Source: Flavobacteriales bacterium UBA7878
GTDB taxonomy: Bacteria; Bacteroidota; Bacteroidia; Flavobacteriales; Schleiferiaceae
DNA: 11,616 nt
Direction: 5' to 3'
Assembly: GCA_002501205.1 (NCBI GenBank)
Contig: DLRW01000060.1
Span: 1,143 to 12,758 of the forward strand
Shown: positions 1 to 6,340 of the stretch, in pieces
Position numbering within the stretch: the first letter of the stretch is position 1
Layout of the letters: each line of letters opens with the position of its first letter
Translations under genes and position numbers: made by a program
The notes under the pieces: generated by a model
What the model was told of the DNA's origin: nothing
The model's input: the letters and a program-made list of their open reading frames with translations, nothing else
Database searches by the model: none

Positions 1-306
1 ACGGTCTCTACCCTTGGTAAAGCCATTGGCCTTACCCTGAAATTGGGAGAACAATCGGTATAAAGGAATCTTTCGTGTGGTGAAAATCCCCAGGTTTCGA
101 TGCATCGGAAGCATAAACTCATCGGAGTCCATCGCTAAGGCGGCGCCTACCGAAATTGCCTCTTGACCATAGCCGGAAAACCATTTGGAAATCCGCCCCT
201 GACGCAGGGCGATCAACATTTTCTCCTCAATTAGACGGGGACGTAGAATGGCGGTATAAAAGTCGATCAATTCCTGATCGGTCAATCCTTTTCGATTGAA
301 TTTCAT
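1..306 (-). CDS. 2-oxoacid dehydrogenase E1 component (alpha/beta type), N-terminal part
   Basis: The reverse strand reads an open frame of 102 residues from ATG at 306 to the window edge, so the C-terminal part is missing. It contains KWFSGYGQEAISVG (residues 41-54), then MHRNLGIF (68-75) and GKANGFTKGRDR (91-102). These match, from memory, the start of the E1 alpha region of thiamine-diphosphate 2-oxoacid dehydrogenases (branched-chain or pyruvate type). In Bacteroidota such proteins are often single chains of about 650-700 residues joining the alpha and beta parts. The family decarboxylates a 2-oxoacid and passes the acyl group to the lipoyl E2 subunit in the cytoplasm. The thiamine-binding motif and the beta half lie outside the window, so the fusion and the substrate cannot be confirmed. 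The start fits well because a promoter box ends 21 nt upstream. Confidence 0.88.
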   Translation of the reverse strand, partial: MKFNRKGLTDQELIDFYTAILRPRLIEEKMLIALRQGRISKWFSGYGQEAISVGAALAMDSDEFMLPMHRNLGIFTTRKIPLYRLFSQFQGKANGFTKGRDR

Positions 307-326
307 AGAGAGCTAATAAGGGCTTC

Positions 327-355
327 CAAAATTAGATTTTATTGGGAATGGGCAA
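327..355 (-). promoter_or_regulatory. Bacteroidota-type promoter of the E1 gene
   Basis: On the minus strand TTG (353-355) is followed after 18 bp by TAATTTTG (327-334). This fits the known -33 TTG / -7 TAnnTTTG promoter of Bacteroidota, whose usual spacing is about 17-23 bp. Transcription would begin near 320, giving a leader of about 15 nt before the ATG at 306. It is the only promoter in the window where both elements are clear. Confidence 0.65.
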
Positions 356-386
356 GGGATTTAGCCAAGTTTTGAGCATTACTTAA

Positions 387-442
387 GCTGGAAATATCTA
401 ATCTCAAATTGGATAGAACACCATCCTTAAGCAATTTCCGGC
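387..442. repeat. Weak inverted repeat in the divergent intergenic region
   Basis: GCTGGAAAT (387-395) pairs with ATTTCCGGC (434-442), with one G-T pair and 38 bases between the arms. A direct repeat CTTAAGC occurs at 382-388 and 426-432, so both arms sit next to the same heptamer. The region 307-537 holds no gene that I can support. The pairing is short and could be chance. A regulatory site between the divergent E1 and oxygenase genes is possible. Confidence 0.2.
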
Positions 443-537
443 TAATCAAGTCCTTAGCCCTGTTTTAACATTGATCAAATTGAATTCTATTTAGAGCCAT
501 TCCGCAAGCTTTTTCCACGCTAATCCCGCTCAGTCCC

Positions 538-545
538 TATCTTTG
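538..545 (+). promoter_or_regulatory. -7 promoter box of the oxygenase gene
   Basis: TATCTTTG matches the Bacteroidota -7 consensus TAnnTTTG exactly and ends 15 nt before ATG 561. No clear TTG is seen at the usual -33 distance, only a T-run near 510-514. The box covers the TTG codon at 543, so that upstream in-frame start is very unlikely to be used. Confidence 0.6.
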
Positions 546-560
546 CGCAAAATCCTAAAG

Positions 561-1517
561 ATGAGTCAGTCGATCGGTATTCCTTCAGTTGATTTAAATG
601 ATTTTTTAAGTGGCGATCCACAAAGAAAAAATGCCTTTGTACAGGCCTTAGGCAAGGCTTATGAGGACATTGGTTTTGTGGCTCTCAAGAATCACCGTCT
701 CAGCGACGAACTCAGTGCTGCTCTGTATCGCGAGGTTAAGGCCTTTTTTAATCTTCCAACTGATATCAAAGCTCAATACGAGATTGACGGTATTGCTGGT
801 CAACGTGGCTATACCGGATTTGGTAAGGAACATGCCAAGGGTAGAAATACGGGTGACCTTAAAGAGTTTTGGCATTTTGGTCAATATGTAGAAGATGGCG
901 ATGCGATCGCTCAGGAATATCCGGAAAATATTGAGGTAGCAGAATTACCCGATTTTAATCGCATTGGTAAAGAGGCTTATCAAACCCTGGAAGCAACCGG
1001 TAGAGATATGCTTCGTGCCCTGGCTTTATACCTGGGATTGGAAGAAACCTATTTTGATGCTCATATCCATAATGGCAATAGCATTTTAAGACCGATCCAC
1101 TACCCTCCCATTACCGAGGAACCTCAGGATGCCGTGCGTGCCGCTGAGCATGAAGACATCAACCTCATCACCCTTTTAATGGGAGCTTCTGCGGATGGTT
1201 TACAGGTTTTAAACAAGGCTGGAGAATGGATTCCCGTTACGGCCTTGCCAGGTCAAATTGTAGTGAATGTAGGCGATATGCTACAAAGACACAGCAATAA
1301 TAAACTGCGCAGTACTACCCACCGAGTGGTGAATCCTCCTCGCGAAAAATGGGCCGAAAGCCGTTTCAGTATTCCTTTCTTTTTACATCCTCGCAGCGAA
1401 ATGCCATTGGATTGTTTGCCAGAGTGTGTTGATGCGACGCACCCAAAACAATACGAGGATATTACAGCAGGAGGATATTTAGATGAGCGTTTAAGAGAGA
1501 TTGGCTTAAAAAGCTAA
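561..1517 (+). CDS. 2-oxoglutarate/Fe(II)-dependent oxygenase, isopenicillin N synthase family
   Basis: This protein has 318 residues, counted from ATG 561. It has an N-terminal DIOX_N-like region (about 7-110) and a C-terminal double-stranded beta-helix. The iron ligands appear as HED (H197, D199) and a distal histidine in THRVVNPP (H254). The 2-oxoglutarate-binding Arg-x-Ser is RFS (R268, S270). RPIHYPP (177-183) is also typical of the family. Such cytoplasmic enzymes couple oxidation of a small molecule to decarboxylation of 2-oxoglutarate; the substrate here cannot be told. An in-frame TTG at 543 lies inside a promoter box, which is why I chose 561. The next gene starts 5 nt after the stop, so the two may share a transcript. 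Confidence 0.9.
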   Translation: MSQSIGIPSVDLNDFLSGDPQRKNAFVQALGKAYEDIGFVALKNHRLSDELSAALYREVKAFFNLPTDIKAQYEIDGIAGQRGYTGFGKEHAKGRNTGDLKEFWHFGQYVEDGDAIAQEYPENIEVAELPDFNRIGKEAYQTLEATGRDMLRALALYLGLEETYFDAHIHNGNSILRPIHYPPITEEPQDAVRAAEHEDINLITLLMGASADGLQVLNKAGEWIPVTALPGQIVVNVGDMLQRHSNNKLRSTTHRVVNPPREKWAESRFSIPFFLHPRSEMPLDCLPECVDATHPKQYEDITAGGYLDERLREIGLKS

Positions 1518-1522
1518 TTCAA

Positions 1523-2158
1523 ATGCCTTTCATGATGAGCCTGAAGCAAGCCTGCCTGCTGGTATTTCTAATAATCAGTAGCATGGTCCGAGCTCAAAAT
1601 GATAGTATTGCCTACCAAGATCTTTTTAAACACCTCACTGGTCTTAAAGGCCTAATCGCAGATAGCACATGGGCACATCCTCATGATAGTGCTTCGTATC
1701 GCATCCTCTTTTCGGCGAGTGGCAATTTTATCGATCCCAAACTTCATTTCAATCGGAACTTAAATATTCGTTCAATTGAAAGAGGTGTAGATACAGTAAA
1801 GCTTTACAGTATTAAGGTACATCCGAAAAGTGATAAACGCAGTCACTTTTTCCAGGGACCACTGCAAATCGATCTCCCTTTACAAAGTCCAGACGCAGAT
1901 AGTATTCTAACCTTTGGCAATAGTCCCTCCATTTGGGCCAGTCGGATTGATGTGGAATCCATGGTTTTCAAAAATCCAATTGAAATACCTTCCATCTTTC
2001 CTAGCACTTCTTCGGAATATAGAGTAAGCCACCCTACTGTAGTAAGCTTTCAAAATGGTAAATACCTGATAGTAGATCTGATTCAAATACGGAATTACGG
2101 AGGCCAAACCGATAGTGGATTTGTCCAGACTTATTTTCTGGAACGCCTATCCCCTTAA
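1523..2158 (+). CDS. Secreted protein of unknown function
   Basis: An open frame of 211 residues, not recognised. It begins with a hydrophobic signal peptide, with cleavage likely after VRA (about residue 24) just before QNDS. There is no lipobox cysteine, so it is probably a soluble periplasmic or exported protein rather than a lipoprotein. The mature part is rich in Ser, Asp and alternating hydrophobic residues, which suggests a beta-rich fold. No catalytic motif stands out. Met1, Met4 and Met5 are all possible starts; 1523 is the farthest upstream and leaves 5 nt after the oxygenase stop. Co-transcription with the oxygenase is likely, but a shared function is not shown. Confidence 0.75.
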   Translation: MPFMMSLKQACLLVFLIISSMVRAQNDSIAYQDLFKHLTGLKGLIADSTWAHPHDSASYRILFSASGNFIDPKLHFNRNLNIRSIERGVDTVKLYSIKVHPKSDKRSHFFQGPLQIDLPLQSPDADSILTFGNSPSIWASRIDVESMVFKNPIEIPSIFPSTSSEYRVSHPTVVSFQNGKYLIVDLIQIRNYGGQTDSGFVQTYFLERLSP

Positions 2159-2169
2159 AGAGAGATTAG

Positions 2170-2177
2170 TACATTTC
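2170..2177 (+). promoter_or_regulatory. Possible -7 promoter box upstream of the second secreted protein
   Basis: TACATTTC matches TAnnTTTG at all fixed positions but the last. It ends 17 nt before ATG 2195, the same distance as the better boxes in this window. No -33 TTG is evident, so read-through from the upstream genes is equally possible. Confidence 0.3.
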
Positions 2178-2194
2178 GAAAAATCCCAATCGAG

Positions 2195-2731
2195 ATGCTC
2201 AAACACTATCTCTTCGGTTTACTGCTCTTAAGCACCCCCCTTTTTTCACAACATTGTCCTTTTGATGGGGCTTATATTCTGGTGGTCGAAGTTGAGGATA
2301 GTCTGAGTGGAGAGAGAATCCCGGATTTAAAGATCAGCTTTTTGGATAGCCTGGGGGAACGAATCACGCATCAAGTTTACCGCAAGGGAGGATGGGAGGA
2401 TGATACCCTTTGGATGTGCATGAACCCGGATAGTACCAGTCACTGTGGCATTATAGATAACAATCATCCCATGAATCCCTGGTCTATTCGCTTTTGGTTT
2501 GCGGAAAGTAATTATGTTCTGGTTTGGGGAGCGGATTTACCGGGAAGTCAAATTTTAATCGAGGATCTTGATGGATCCCAAAATGGCGGACAATTTAAAA
2601 CTCGCATTGTAGCTTTAGGGACCGAAAACCTATACCCTCTTTGCACCGGCCATTCGAATTGGGACTATGGTCCTGAAGGAGGTTTTGTGGAAGGTTTTCA
2701 AAGCTTAAAAGTTTATTTGTCGACCCAATAG
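2195..2731 (+). CDS. Secreted cysteine-containing protein of unknown function
   Basis: An open frame of 178 residues, not recognised. The N-terminus is a short signal peptide (MLKHYLFGLLLLSTPLFSQ), with cleavage probable near residue 18-19. The mature chain contains four cysteines (C21, C75, C84, C150), which could form two disulfides outside the cytoplasm. Residues 27-53 (YILVVEVEDSLSGERIPDLK onward) look like the first strands of a transthyretin or carboxypeptidase-regulatory-like beta-sandwich, but this is only a resemblance. C21 follows FSQH and is not a convincing lipobox. The gene lies 36 nt after the other secreted protein and is probably transcribed with it, or from the weak box at 2170. 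Confidence 0.75.
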   Translation: MLKHYLFGLLLLSTPLFSQHCPFDGAYILVVEVEDSLSGERIPDLKISFLDSLGERITHQVYRKGGWEDDTLWMCMNPDSTSHCGIIDNNHPMNPWSIRFWFAESNYVLVWGADLPGSQILIEDLDGSQNGGQFKTRIVALGTENLYPLCTGHSNWDYGPEGGFVEGFQSLKVYLSTQ

Positions 2732-2745
2732 TCCTTGGCCTTTGC

Positions 2746-2753
2746 TAAATTTA
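2746..2753 (+). promoter_or_regulatory. Possible -7 promoter box of the PspC-like gene
   Basis: TAAATTTA agrees with TAnnTTTG except at the last base and ends 22 nt before ATG 2776. The nearest upstream TTG copies (2717-2719 and 2735-2737) are too far or too close for a standard -33 element, so the call is weak. Confidence 0.35.
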
Positions 2754-2775
2754 GAGACCAATTAATTCAAAAGCT

Positions 2776-2925
2776 ATGATATTAGGAGTAGCCGAATGGC
2801 TGAGCTTTAAATTAGGATGGGATGTTAGCATCATCCGTATTGCCTTTGTTATTGCCTTTATTTTTTATGGCACTGGCTTAGGACTTTACCTAATCCTTTG
2901 GTTAGTGAAACAATTTTCAAATTAA
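2776..2925 (+). CDS. Small PspC-domain-like membrane protein
   Basis: A 49-residue open frame from ATG to TAA. The order ILGVAEWLS, then a short polar stretch ending in SIIRIAFVI, then GTGLGLYLILWLV follows the PspC domain pattern (GVxxGLAxxx...vRlxfv...GxxxYlilWlv). Residues 19-46 form one long or two short membrane segments. In the family this domain inserts in the inner membrane and, in PspC proper, takes part in the envelope stress response. Here the usual N-terminal Arg/Lys-rich part is absent and the chain is almost only the membrane portion. The next gene starts 10 nt downstream, giving a likely small operon with the zinc-ribbon and TfoX-type genes. Stand-alone mini-PspC proteins have no assigned job that I know. 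Confidence 0.72.
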   Translation: MILGVAEWLSFKLGWDVSIIRIAFVIAFIFYGTGLGLYLILWLVKQFSN

Positions 2926-2935
2926 CTGAATATCA

Positions 2936-3271
2936 ATGCTTCTATATTGCAATTGTGAATCCTGTAAAAAGCCATTTTCTTTAAAGCAAAAGGCTAATTC
3001 CCGCATTAGCCTGGAGATGAAATTCGGCAAGGAGATTAGGGTACATTGTAAGCATTGCGCCAAGGACCAAATGAAACATGTGAACGATATTAGAGCAGAA
3101 GTAAATAACACCACGGTAATCATCGCCTTTGGACTTAGCGCTATGCTCACTTTCTTTCTATGGTCTCGCTATGGCGCCATTAGCACGGTAAGCGCTGCTA
3201 TTCCATTTGTTGCTTTTACCCAACAAAGCAAAAGGGTGAATTCTTTTAATAAAATAATGGCTAGACGCTAG
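2936..3271 (+). CDS. Zinc-ribbon protein with two membrane segments, function unknown
   Basis: This open frame encodes 111 residues. The N-terminus has C7-x2-C10 and, after about 27 residues, C38-x2-C41, which is the layout of a zinc ribbon; a further C5 is present. Two hydrophobic segments follow (about 58-76 and 79-95), and the C-terminus is basic (KRVNSFNKIMARR). With no signal peptide, the ribbon would probably face the cytoplasm beside the inner membrane. It starts 10 nt after the PspC-like gene and ends 3 nt before the TfoX-type gene, so the three are almost certainly co-transcribed. The specific family is not recognised, and the role could be binding of a protein or nucleic acid at the membrane. 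Confidence 0.78.
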   Translation: MLLYCNCESCKKPFSLKQKANSRISLEMKFGKEIRVHCKHCAKDQMKHVNDIRAEVNNTTVIIAFGLSAMLTFFLWSRYGAISTVSAAIPFVAFTQQSKRVNSFNKIMARR

Positions 3272-3274
3272 AAT

Positions 3275-3616
3275 ATGGCTTTCGATGAATTTTTAGGCGA
3301 GCGCATTCGCAACCACCTCAATCAGAAAAGCATCCCCTTTATTGAAAAGAAAATGATGGGAGGCCTTTGCTTTATGGTTGATGATAAAATGCTGGCCGGC
3401 GTAGTAAAAGATCATTTAATGGCGCGGGTAGGTCCGGATCAATACGAAGAGGCCATGGAATTAAAAGCCGCTCGCCCTATGGACTTTACCGGTAGACCAA
3501 TGAAAGGCTATGTCTTTGTAGATCCTGAGGGTATTGACCGAGAAGATGAATTGGAACACTGGTTGCAATTATGCCTCAATTTTAATCCGCAAGCGAAATC
3601 AAGTAAGAAAAAATAG
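3275..3616 (+). CDS. TfoX N-terminal domain protein
   Basis: A protein of 113 residues. The stretch EKKMMGGLCFMVDDKMLAGV (24-43), then MARVGP and MDFTGRPMKGYVFV, matches the TfoX/Sxy N-terminal domain, which in this form covers the whole chain. The tail NFNPQAKSSKKK is basic. In gamma-proteobacteria TfoX/Sxy activates competence genes together with CRP, but those proteins also carry a C-terminal TfoX domain. Stand-alone N-domain proteins are widespread in Bacteroidota and their role is not established, so a competence function should not be assumed. The start lies 3 nt after the previous stop. The stop codon TAG (3614-3616) is the first triplet of an 18-bp palindrome. Confidence 0.88.
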   Translation: MAFDEFLGERIRNHLNQKSIPFIEKKMMGGLCFMVDDKMLAGVVKDHLMARVGPDQYEEAMELKAARPMDFTGRPMKGYVFVDPEGIDREDELEHWLQLCLNFNPQAKSSKKK

Positions 3617-3631
3617 ATTGCATGCAATCTA
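3614..3631. promoter_or_regulatory. 18-bp perfect palindrome, likely operator
   Basis: TAGATTGCATGCAATCTA is identical to its reverse complement over all 18 bases. It begins at the stop codon of the TfoX-type gene and ends at the base before TACCTTTG, the -7 box of the SUI1-like gene. It thus occupies the spacer where a dimeric regulator could block or guide RNA polymerase. A hairpin terminator is less likely, because no T-run follows and the stem would have only about 7 pairs. Confidence 0.5.
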
Positions 3632-3639
3632 TACCTTTG
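3632..3639 (+). promoter_or_regulatory. -7 promoter box of the SUI1-like gene
   Basis: TACCTTTG matches TAnnTTTG exactly and ends 16 nt before ATG 3656. No TTG stands at the standard -33 distance. The palindrome at 3614-3631 sits directly upstream, so activity may depend on a bound factor. Confidence 0.6.
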
Positions 3640-3655
3640 CCCTCAAATCCTTTTT

Positions 3656-4012
3656 ATGGCTAAAAAGCAATCCAATTCCCTCGAAGATCTGGGCTCCATG
3701 GTATTCTCAACTGGCAATAGTGGTTTTCAAGGTTTCGATGAGGAAGATGAAATTGAAGAAGTCCAACCGGGAGATCAGCTTTTAGAAGTACATCTTGAGA
3801 AGAAAGGTCGGGGTGGAAAAACGGCCGTGATCATCAAAGGTTTTGAAGGCTCTGATGAAGCCTTGAAAGATCTGGCCAAAGCGGTTAAAGGTCATTGCGC
3901 CACGGGTGGATCCGTTAAAGACGGGGAAATCATCATCCAAGGGGATCTGCGTCCGAAAATCTTGGAGTACCTCCAAAAACAAGGCTATAAGACTAAAAGA
4001 GTGGGTGGCTAA
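3656..4012 (+). CDS. SUI1/eIF1-like translation factor (YciH type)
   Basis: A protein of 118 residues. The C-terminal SUI1 domain (about 42-118) shows KKGRGGKTAVIIKGFEG, then CATGGSVKDG (81-90), IIIQGDLR (92-99) and the ending GYKTKRVGG. These are the conserved positions of eIF1/YciH proteins. The N-terminal 40 residues are acidic and probably flexible. The eukaryotic relative binds the small ribosomal subunit and checks start-codon choice. YciH in bacteria is thought to affect initiation fidelity or limit translation under stress. The gene has its own promoter box and ends 7 nt from the end of the opposing membrane-protein gene, with no room for a normal terminator between them. Confidence 0.92.
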   Translation: MAKKQSNSLEDLGSMVFSTGNSGFQGFDEEDEIEEVQPGDQLLEVHLEKKGRGGKTAVIIKGFEGSDEALKDLAKAVKGHCATGGSVKDGEIIIQGDLRPKILEYLQKQGYKTKRVGG

Positions 4013-4019
4013 TTAGCGG

Positions 4020-4538
4020 CTATCTCTCTTTCAGTTGACTAAGTAAAGCCCCTCGATAAGCCCAGGGAATGGCCACTAGTAAAGCTATTCCACCAAAGGA
4101 CAATAAAGGCTCCTCATATTCCATAGACTGCCAAAACATCCAGGCAGATCCTAAAGCCAGTAAGGCTAAAAATCCAAAGGCCCGAATTAAGGCATTGCCT
4201 TGTTCAGATTTTAATACTGCCTGCTCTTCCTCCTTTTTAATTTGGATAGGGGTGGTTTCCGTCCACTTTAAACGATAGTATTTGGGCCAGGGCGCTTTTA
4301 ATGATTTAGGCCTTTCCGCCGACAAGAACAAAGCCTTGCGATGCTCTGTAATATCTAACCATATTTCATCCTCCAAAGCAAAGAGGCCGCCACAATGCAA
4401 TTGATAACGACCCGGCTCTAATTCCAAATGATAGGTTTCGCCAAAGGCGATGCGGGCAGTAAGCTTTCGATTTACGTATAAGGGATAAGACTCTAAATAA
4501 CCGGCGCGGTCAAGTCTTTGAATTAGCACTTCAGGCAT
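4020..4538 (-). CDS. Membrane protein with N-terminal beta-rich domain, function unknown
   Basis: An open frame of 172 residues, not recognised. Residues 1-75 are predicted beta-rich (YVNRKLTARIAFGETYHLEL, then EPGRYQLHCGG) and recall PEGA-like sandwich modules. A charged linker (about 91-115, with KKEEE) leads to two membrane segments (about 118-136 and 145-163) and a short basic tail. There is no signal peptide, so the N-terminal domain may stay in the cytoplasm. Its ATG lies within the end of bshA: ATGCCTGA holds both the start and the bshA stop, an 8-nt overlap that suggests translational coupling. It is the last gene of the operon and converges on the SUI1-like gene. Confidence 0.78.
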   Translation of the reverse strand: MPEVLIQRLDRAGYLESYPLYVNRKLTARIAFGETYHLELEPGRYQLHCGGLFALEDEIWLDITEHRKALFLSAERPKSLKAPWPKYYRLKWTETTPIQIKKEEEQAVLKSEQGNALIRAFGFLALLALGSAWMFWQSMEYEEPLLSFGGIALLVAIPWAYRGALLSQLKER

Positions 4539-5658
4539 TACTGGCAGCTATGGCTTCATGGTAAACCCTTAAATAATCTGGCATAATTTCATCAATGGCA
4601 AATCGTTCTGCCTGGGCTCGAGCGGCCTGTGCAAAGGCCATATGCCTTTGTGGATCGCTTAAGATATGAATAGCGCCTTGAGCCATGGCGTCGATATCAC
4701 CCACATCGGCAGTAATACCGGTTTTCATATGGATATTCACTTCCCCTAAGCCTCCGGTATTGGATGAGATTACGGGTACCCCGGCTCCCATCGCTTCGAG
4801 GGCGGCCAAGCCAAAGCTCTCCTTTTCGGATGGCAGAATAAACAAATCTGAAATGCAAAGGATACGCTCTACATCAGAGGTTTTACCCAGGAATTTCACC
4901 TTCTCGGCAATGCCCAAATCCTGGGCTTGCTTGCGCGCTCTTTCCTTTTCCGGACCATCTCCCAACATCAGTAATACTGCGGGCATTTCATTTTGCAAAC
5001 GGAAGAACACATCAATAACATCTGGAATGCGTTTCACCTTCCTGAAGTTGGAAACGTGGGTAACAATCTTCTCTCCTTCTTCTGCAAAATTGTGTTTGCA
5101 GCTATCATCTGGCTTATAGAGGCTTAGATCCAAAAAGTTAGGAATCACCTGAATATCCTTAGTGATATTAAAAAAGGAAAGGGTATCCTGTTTCAGACTT
5201 TCACTTACGGAGGTCACTACATCCGAATGATTGATACTGAAATTAACCGCCTGCTTATAACTGGGGTTTCTTCCTACCAGAGTGATATCTGTGCCGTGCA
5301 AGGTGGTGACAATGGGAAGGGCAACGCCCTTTTCGCGCAAAATTTGTTTGGCCATATAGGCCGCATAGGCATGAGGAATAGCATAATGCACATGAATAAC
5401 CTCCAATTTATACTTGAGGGTCACATTCACCATTTTACTGCTCAAAGCCAGCTCATAGGGTTGATATTCGAAGAGCGGATAATCCTGAACATTTACCTCA
5501 TGATAGTAAATATTAGGCTCCAATACATCCAGCCGTACTGGTTGCGAATAGGAAATGAAATGAATCTTATGTCCCTGCTTAGCCAGGTACATACTAAGTT
5601 CGGTAGCTACTACTCCACTTCCCCCGTAGGTGGGGTATCCCACGATCCCGATATTCAC
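4531..5658 (-). CDS. bshA: N-acetyl-alpha-D-glucosaminyl L-malate synthase (bacillithiol synthesis)
   Basis: A protein of 375 residues of the GT4 glycosyltransferase family. The N-terminal lobe has GYPTYGGSGVVATELS (7-22), H91-YAIPHA and HGTD (121-124). The C-terminal lobe has SNFRKVKR (203-210), GDGPE and the EX7E motif in E280-SFGLAALE288, which binds the sugar nucleotide. BshA transfers GlcNAc from UDP-GlcNAc to L-malate in the cytoplasm, the first step to bacillithiol. The overall pattern is the close BshA one rather than a generic GT4. The start is GTG at 5658, 1 nt after the stop of the upstream repeat protein; no better ATG exists near it. The genes for the later steps, bshB and bshC, are not in the window. 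Confidence 0.95.
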   Translation of the reverse strand: MNIGIVGYPTYGGSGVVATELSMYLAKQGHKIHFISYSQPVRLDVLEPNIYYHEVNVQDYPLFEYQPYELALSSKMVNVTLKYKLEVIHVHYAIPHAYAAYMAKQILREKGVALPIVTTLHGTDITLVGRNPSYKQAVNFSINHSDVVTSVSESLKQDTLSFFNITKDIQVIPNFLDLSLYKPDDSCKHNFAEEGEKIVTHVSNFRKVKRIPDVIDVFFRLQNEMPAVLLMLGDGPEKERARKQAQDLGIAEKVKFLGKTSDVERILCISDLFILPSEKESFGLAALEAMGAGVPVISSNTGGLGEVNIHMKTGITADVGDIDAMAQGAIHILSDPQRHMAFAQAARAQAERFAIDEIMPDYLRVYHEAIAASNA

Positions 5659-5659
5659 T

Positions 5660-6340
5660 TTAGCGTAATTCTCCCTTCCGGTATTTTTCAGTTTTCAGCA
5701 CGGATCCATCTTCTGCATAATAGGTCCATTTGCCGTCTTCTTTATCGTCTTTGTAATTTCCTTCTACCTTGAGTTTACCATCTTGATAATACTCGCGGTA
5801 AAGGCCTTCCTTCTTATTGTCTTCGTAAATGTAAACTGATTTTACCTCACCACTTTTGTAAAAGCTCTTGGCTTCGCCTTGAAGGATGTCTTCCTCATAA
5901 TTGAGCATGGTACTCATATTCTCATTGGTGTAGTACCAAATGGCTTTACCATTCTTCTTACCATCCTTGTAAGTGGCCTGCTCCTGCTTTTTACCATCCG
6001 AATAATACTTGGTAAAAAGTCCTTGCTCCAAACCATTTTCATATTTCCCCTCTTCGCTAATCTTACCGCGATTATTCACGCGCATGAAGGGACCATGCAG
6101 CTTGCCATGGCTAAAATTTTCCATCTTGGCGATGCTACCAGTTTGGCGGTAATTAAAGTGAACGCCATCTTCCAAACCGTCTTGATCATAAGAGATCAAT
6201 TCCGATGGAATTCCATTAGGATGGAAGTTTACAATGGTAGTATCTCTTGGATTTGGCTTTTGATTTTCTTGTGCTTGAAGACCCTCAGGGAGCCAAGCCA
6301 ATGAGAGCAGCAGTAGGGTCGTCGTTTTGAATCGCTTCAT
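5660..6340 (-). CDS. Exported YwqK/MORN-type repeat protein
   Basis: A protein of 226 residues. It has a signal peptide, with cleavage likely after LQA (about residue 23). The rest is about eight imperfect repeats of 22-24 residues, each of the form G-x-aromatic...G-x(3-6)-Y-x2-G. Examples are GLFTKYYSDGKKQEQATYKD (107-126) and GLYREYYQDGKLKVEGNYKD (179-198). This is the MORN_2/YwqK-like pattern, common in exported Bacteroidota proteins. Some databases call the family an antitoxin, but no toxin is adjacent and an exported protein is unlikely to be a classical antitoxin. The first 56 nt overlap the end of the upstream GH3 fusion gene, and the stop is 1 nt from bshA, so coupled expression is likely. 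The role is unknown; binding to proteins or the cell wall is possible. Confidence 0.88.
   Translation of the reverse strand: MKRFKTTTLLLLSLAWLPEGLQAQENQKPNPRDTTIVNFHPNGIPSELISYDQDGLEDGVHFNYRQTGSIAKMENFSHGKLHGPFMRVNNRGKISEEGKYENGLEQGLFTKYYSDGKKQEQATYKDGKKNGKAIWYYTNENMSTMLNYEEDILQGEAKSFYKSGEVKSVYIYEDNKKEGLYREYYQDGKLKVEGNYKDDKEDGKWTYYAEDGSVLKTEKYRKGELR

Noticed and set aside
543..560. TTG at 543 as the start of the oxygenase, adding six residues
   Set aside because: It lies inside the TATCTTTG promoter box, and the added residues do not look like the family's N-terminus; ATG 561 is better.
902..909. GCGATCGC octamers, for example here and in uvrA near 10651
   Set aside because: Only two copies, both within coding sequence; no sign of a dispersed HIP1-type repeat.
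4008..4017. Palindrome GCTAATTAGC between the convergent SUI1-like and membrane-protein genes
   Set aside because: Only 10 bp with no loop or T-run; too short for a terminator and expected by chance.
4685..5119. Open frame of 144 codons on the plus strand
   Set aside because: It is entirely antisense to bshA, whose motifs are clear, and its own product is low-complexity Ser/Pro-rich.
5879..6304. Hydrophobic open frame of 141 codons on the plus strand resembling a membrane protein
   Set aside because: It is antisense to the repeat protein; the hydrophobic runs arise from Lys/Asn/Glu-rich codons read on the other strand.
5660..6340. A toxin-antitoxin module suggested by the YwqK family label
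   Set aside because: The protein is exported, and no small toxin gene lies beside it; its neighbours are metabolic enzymes.
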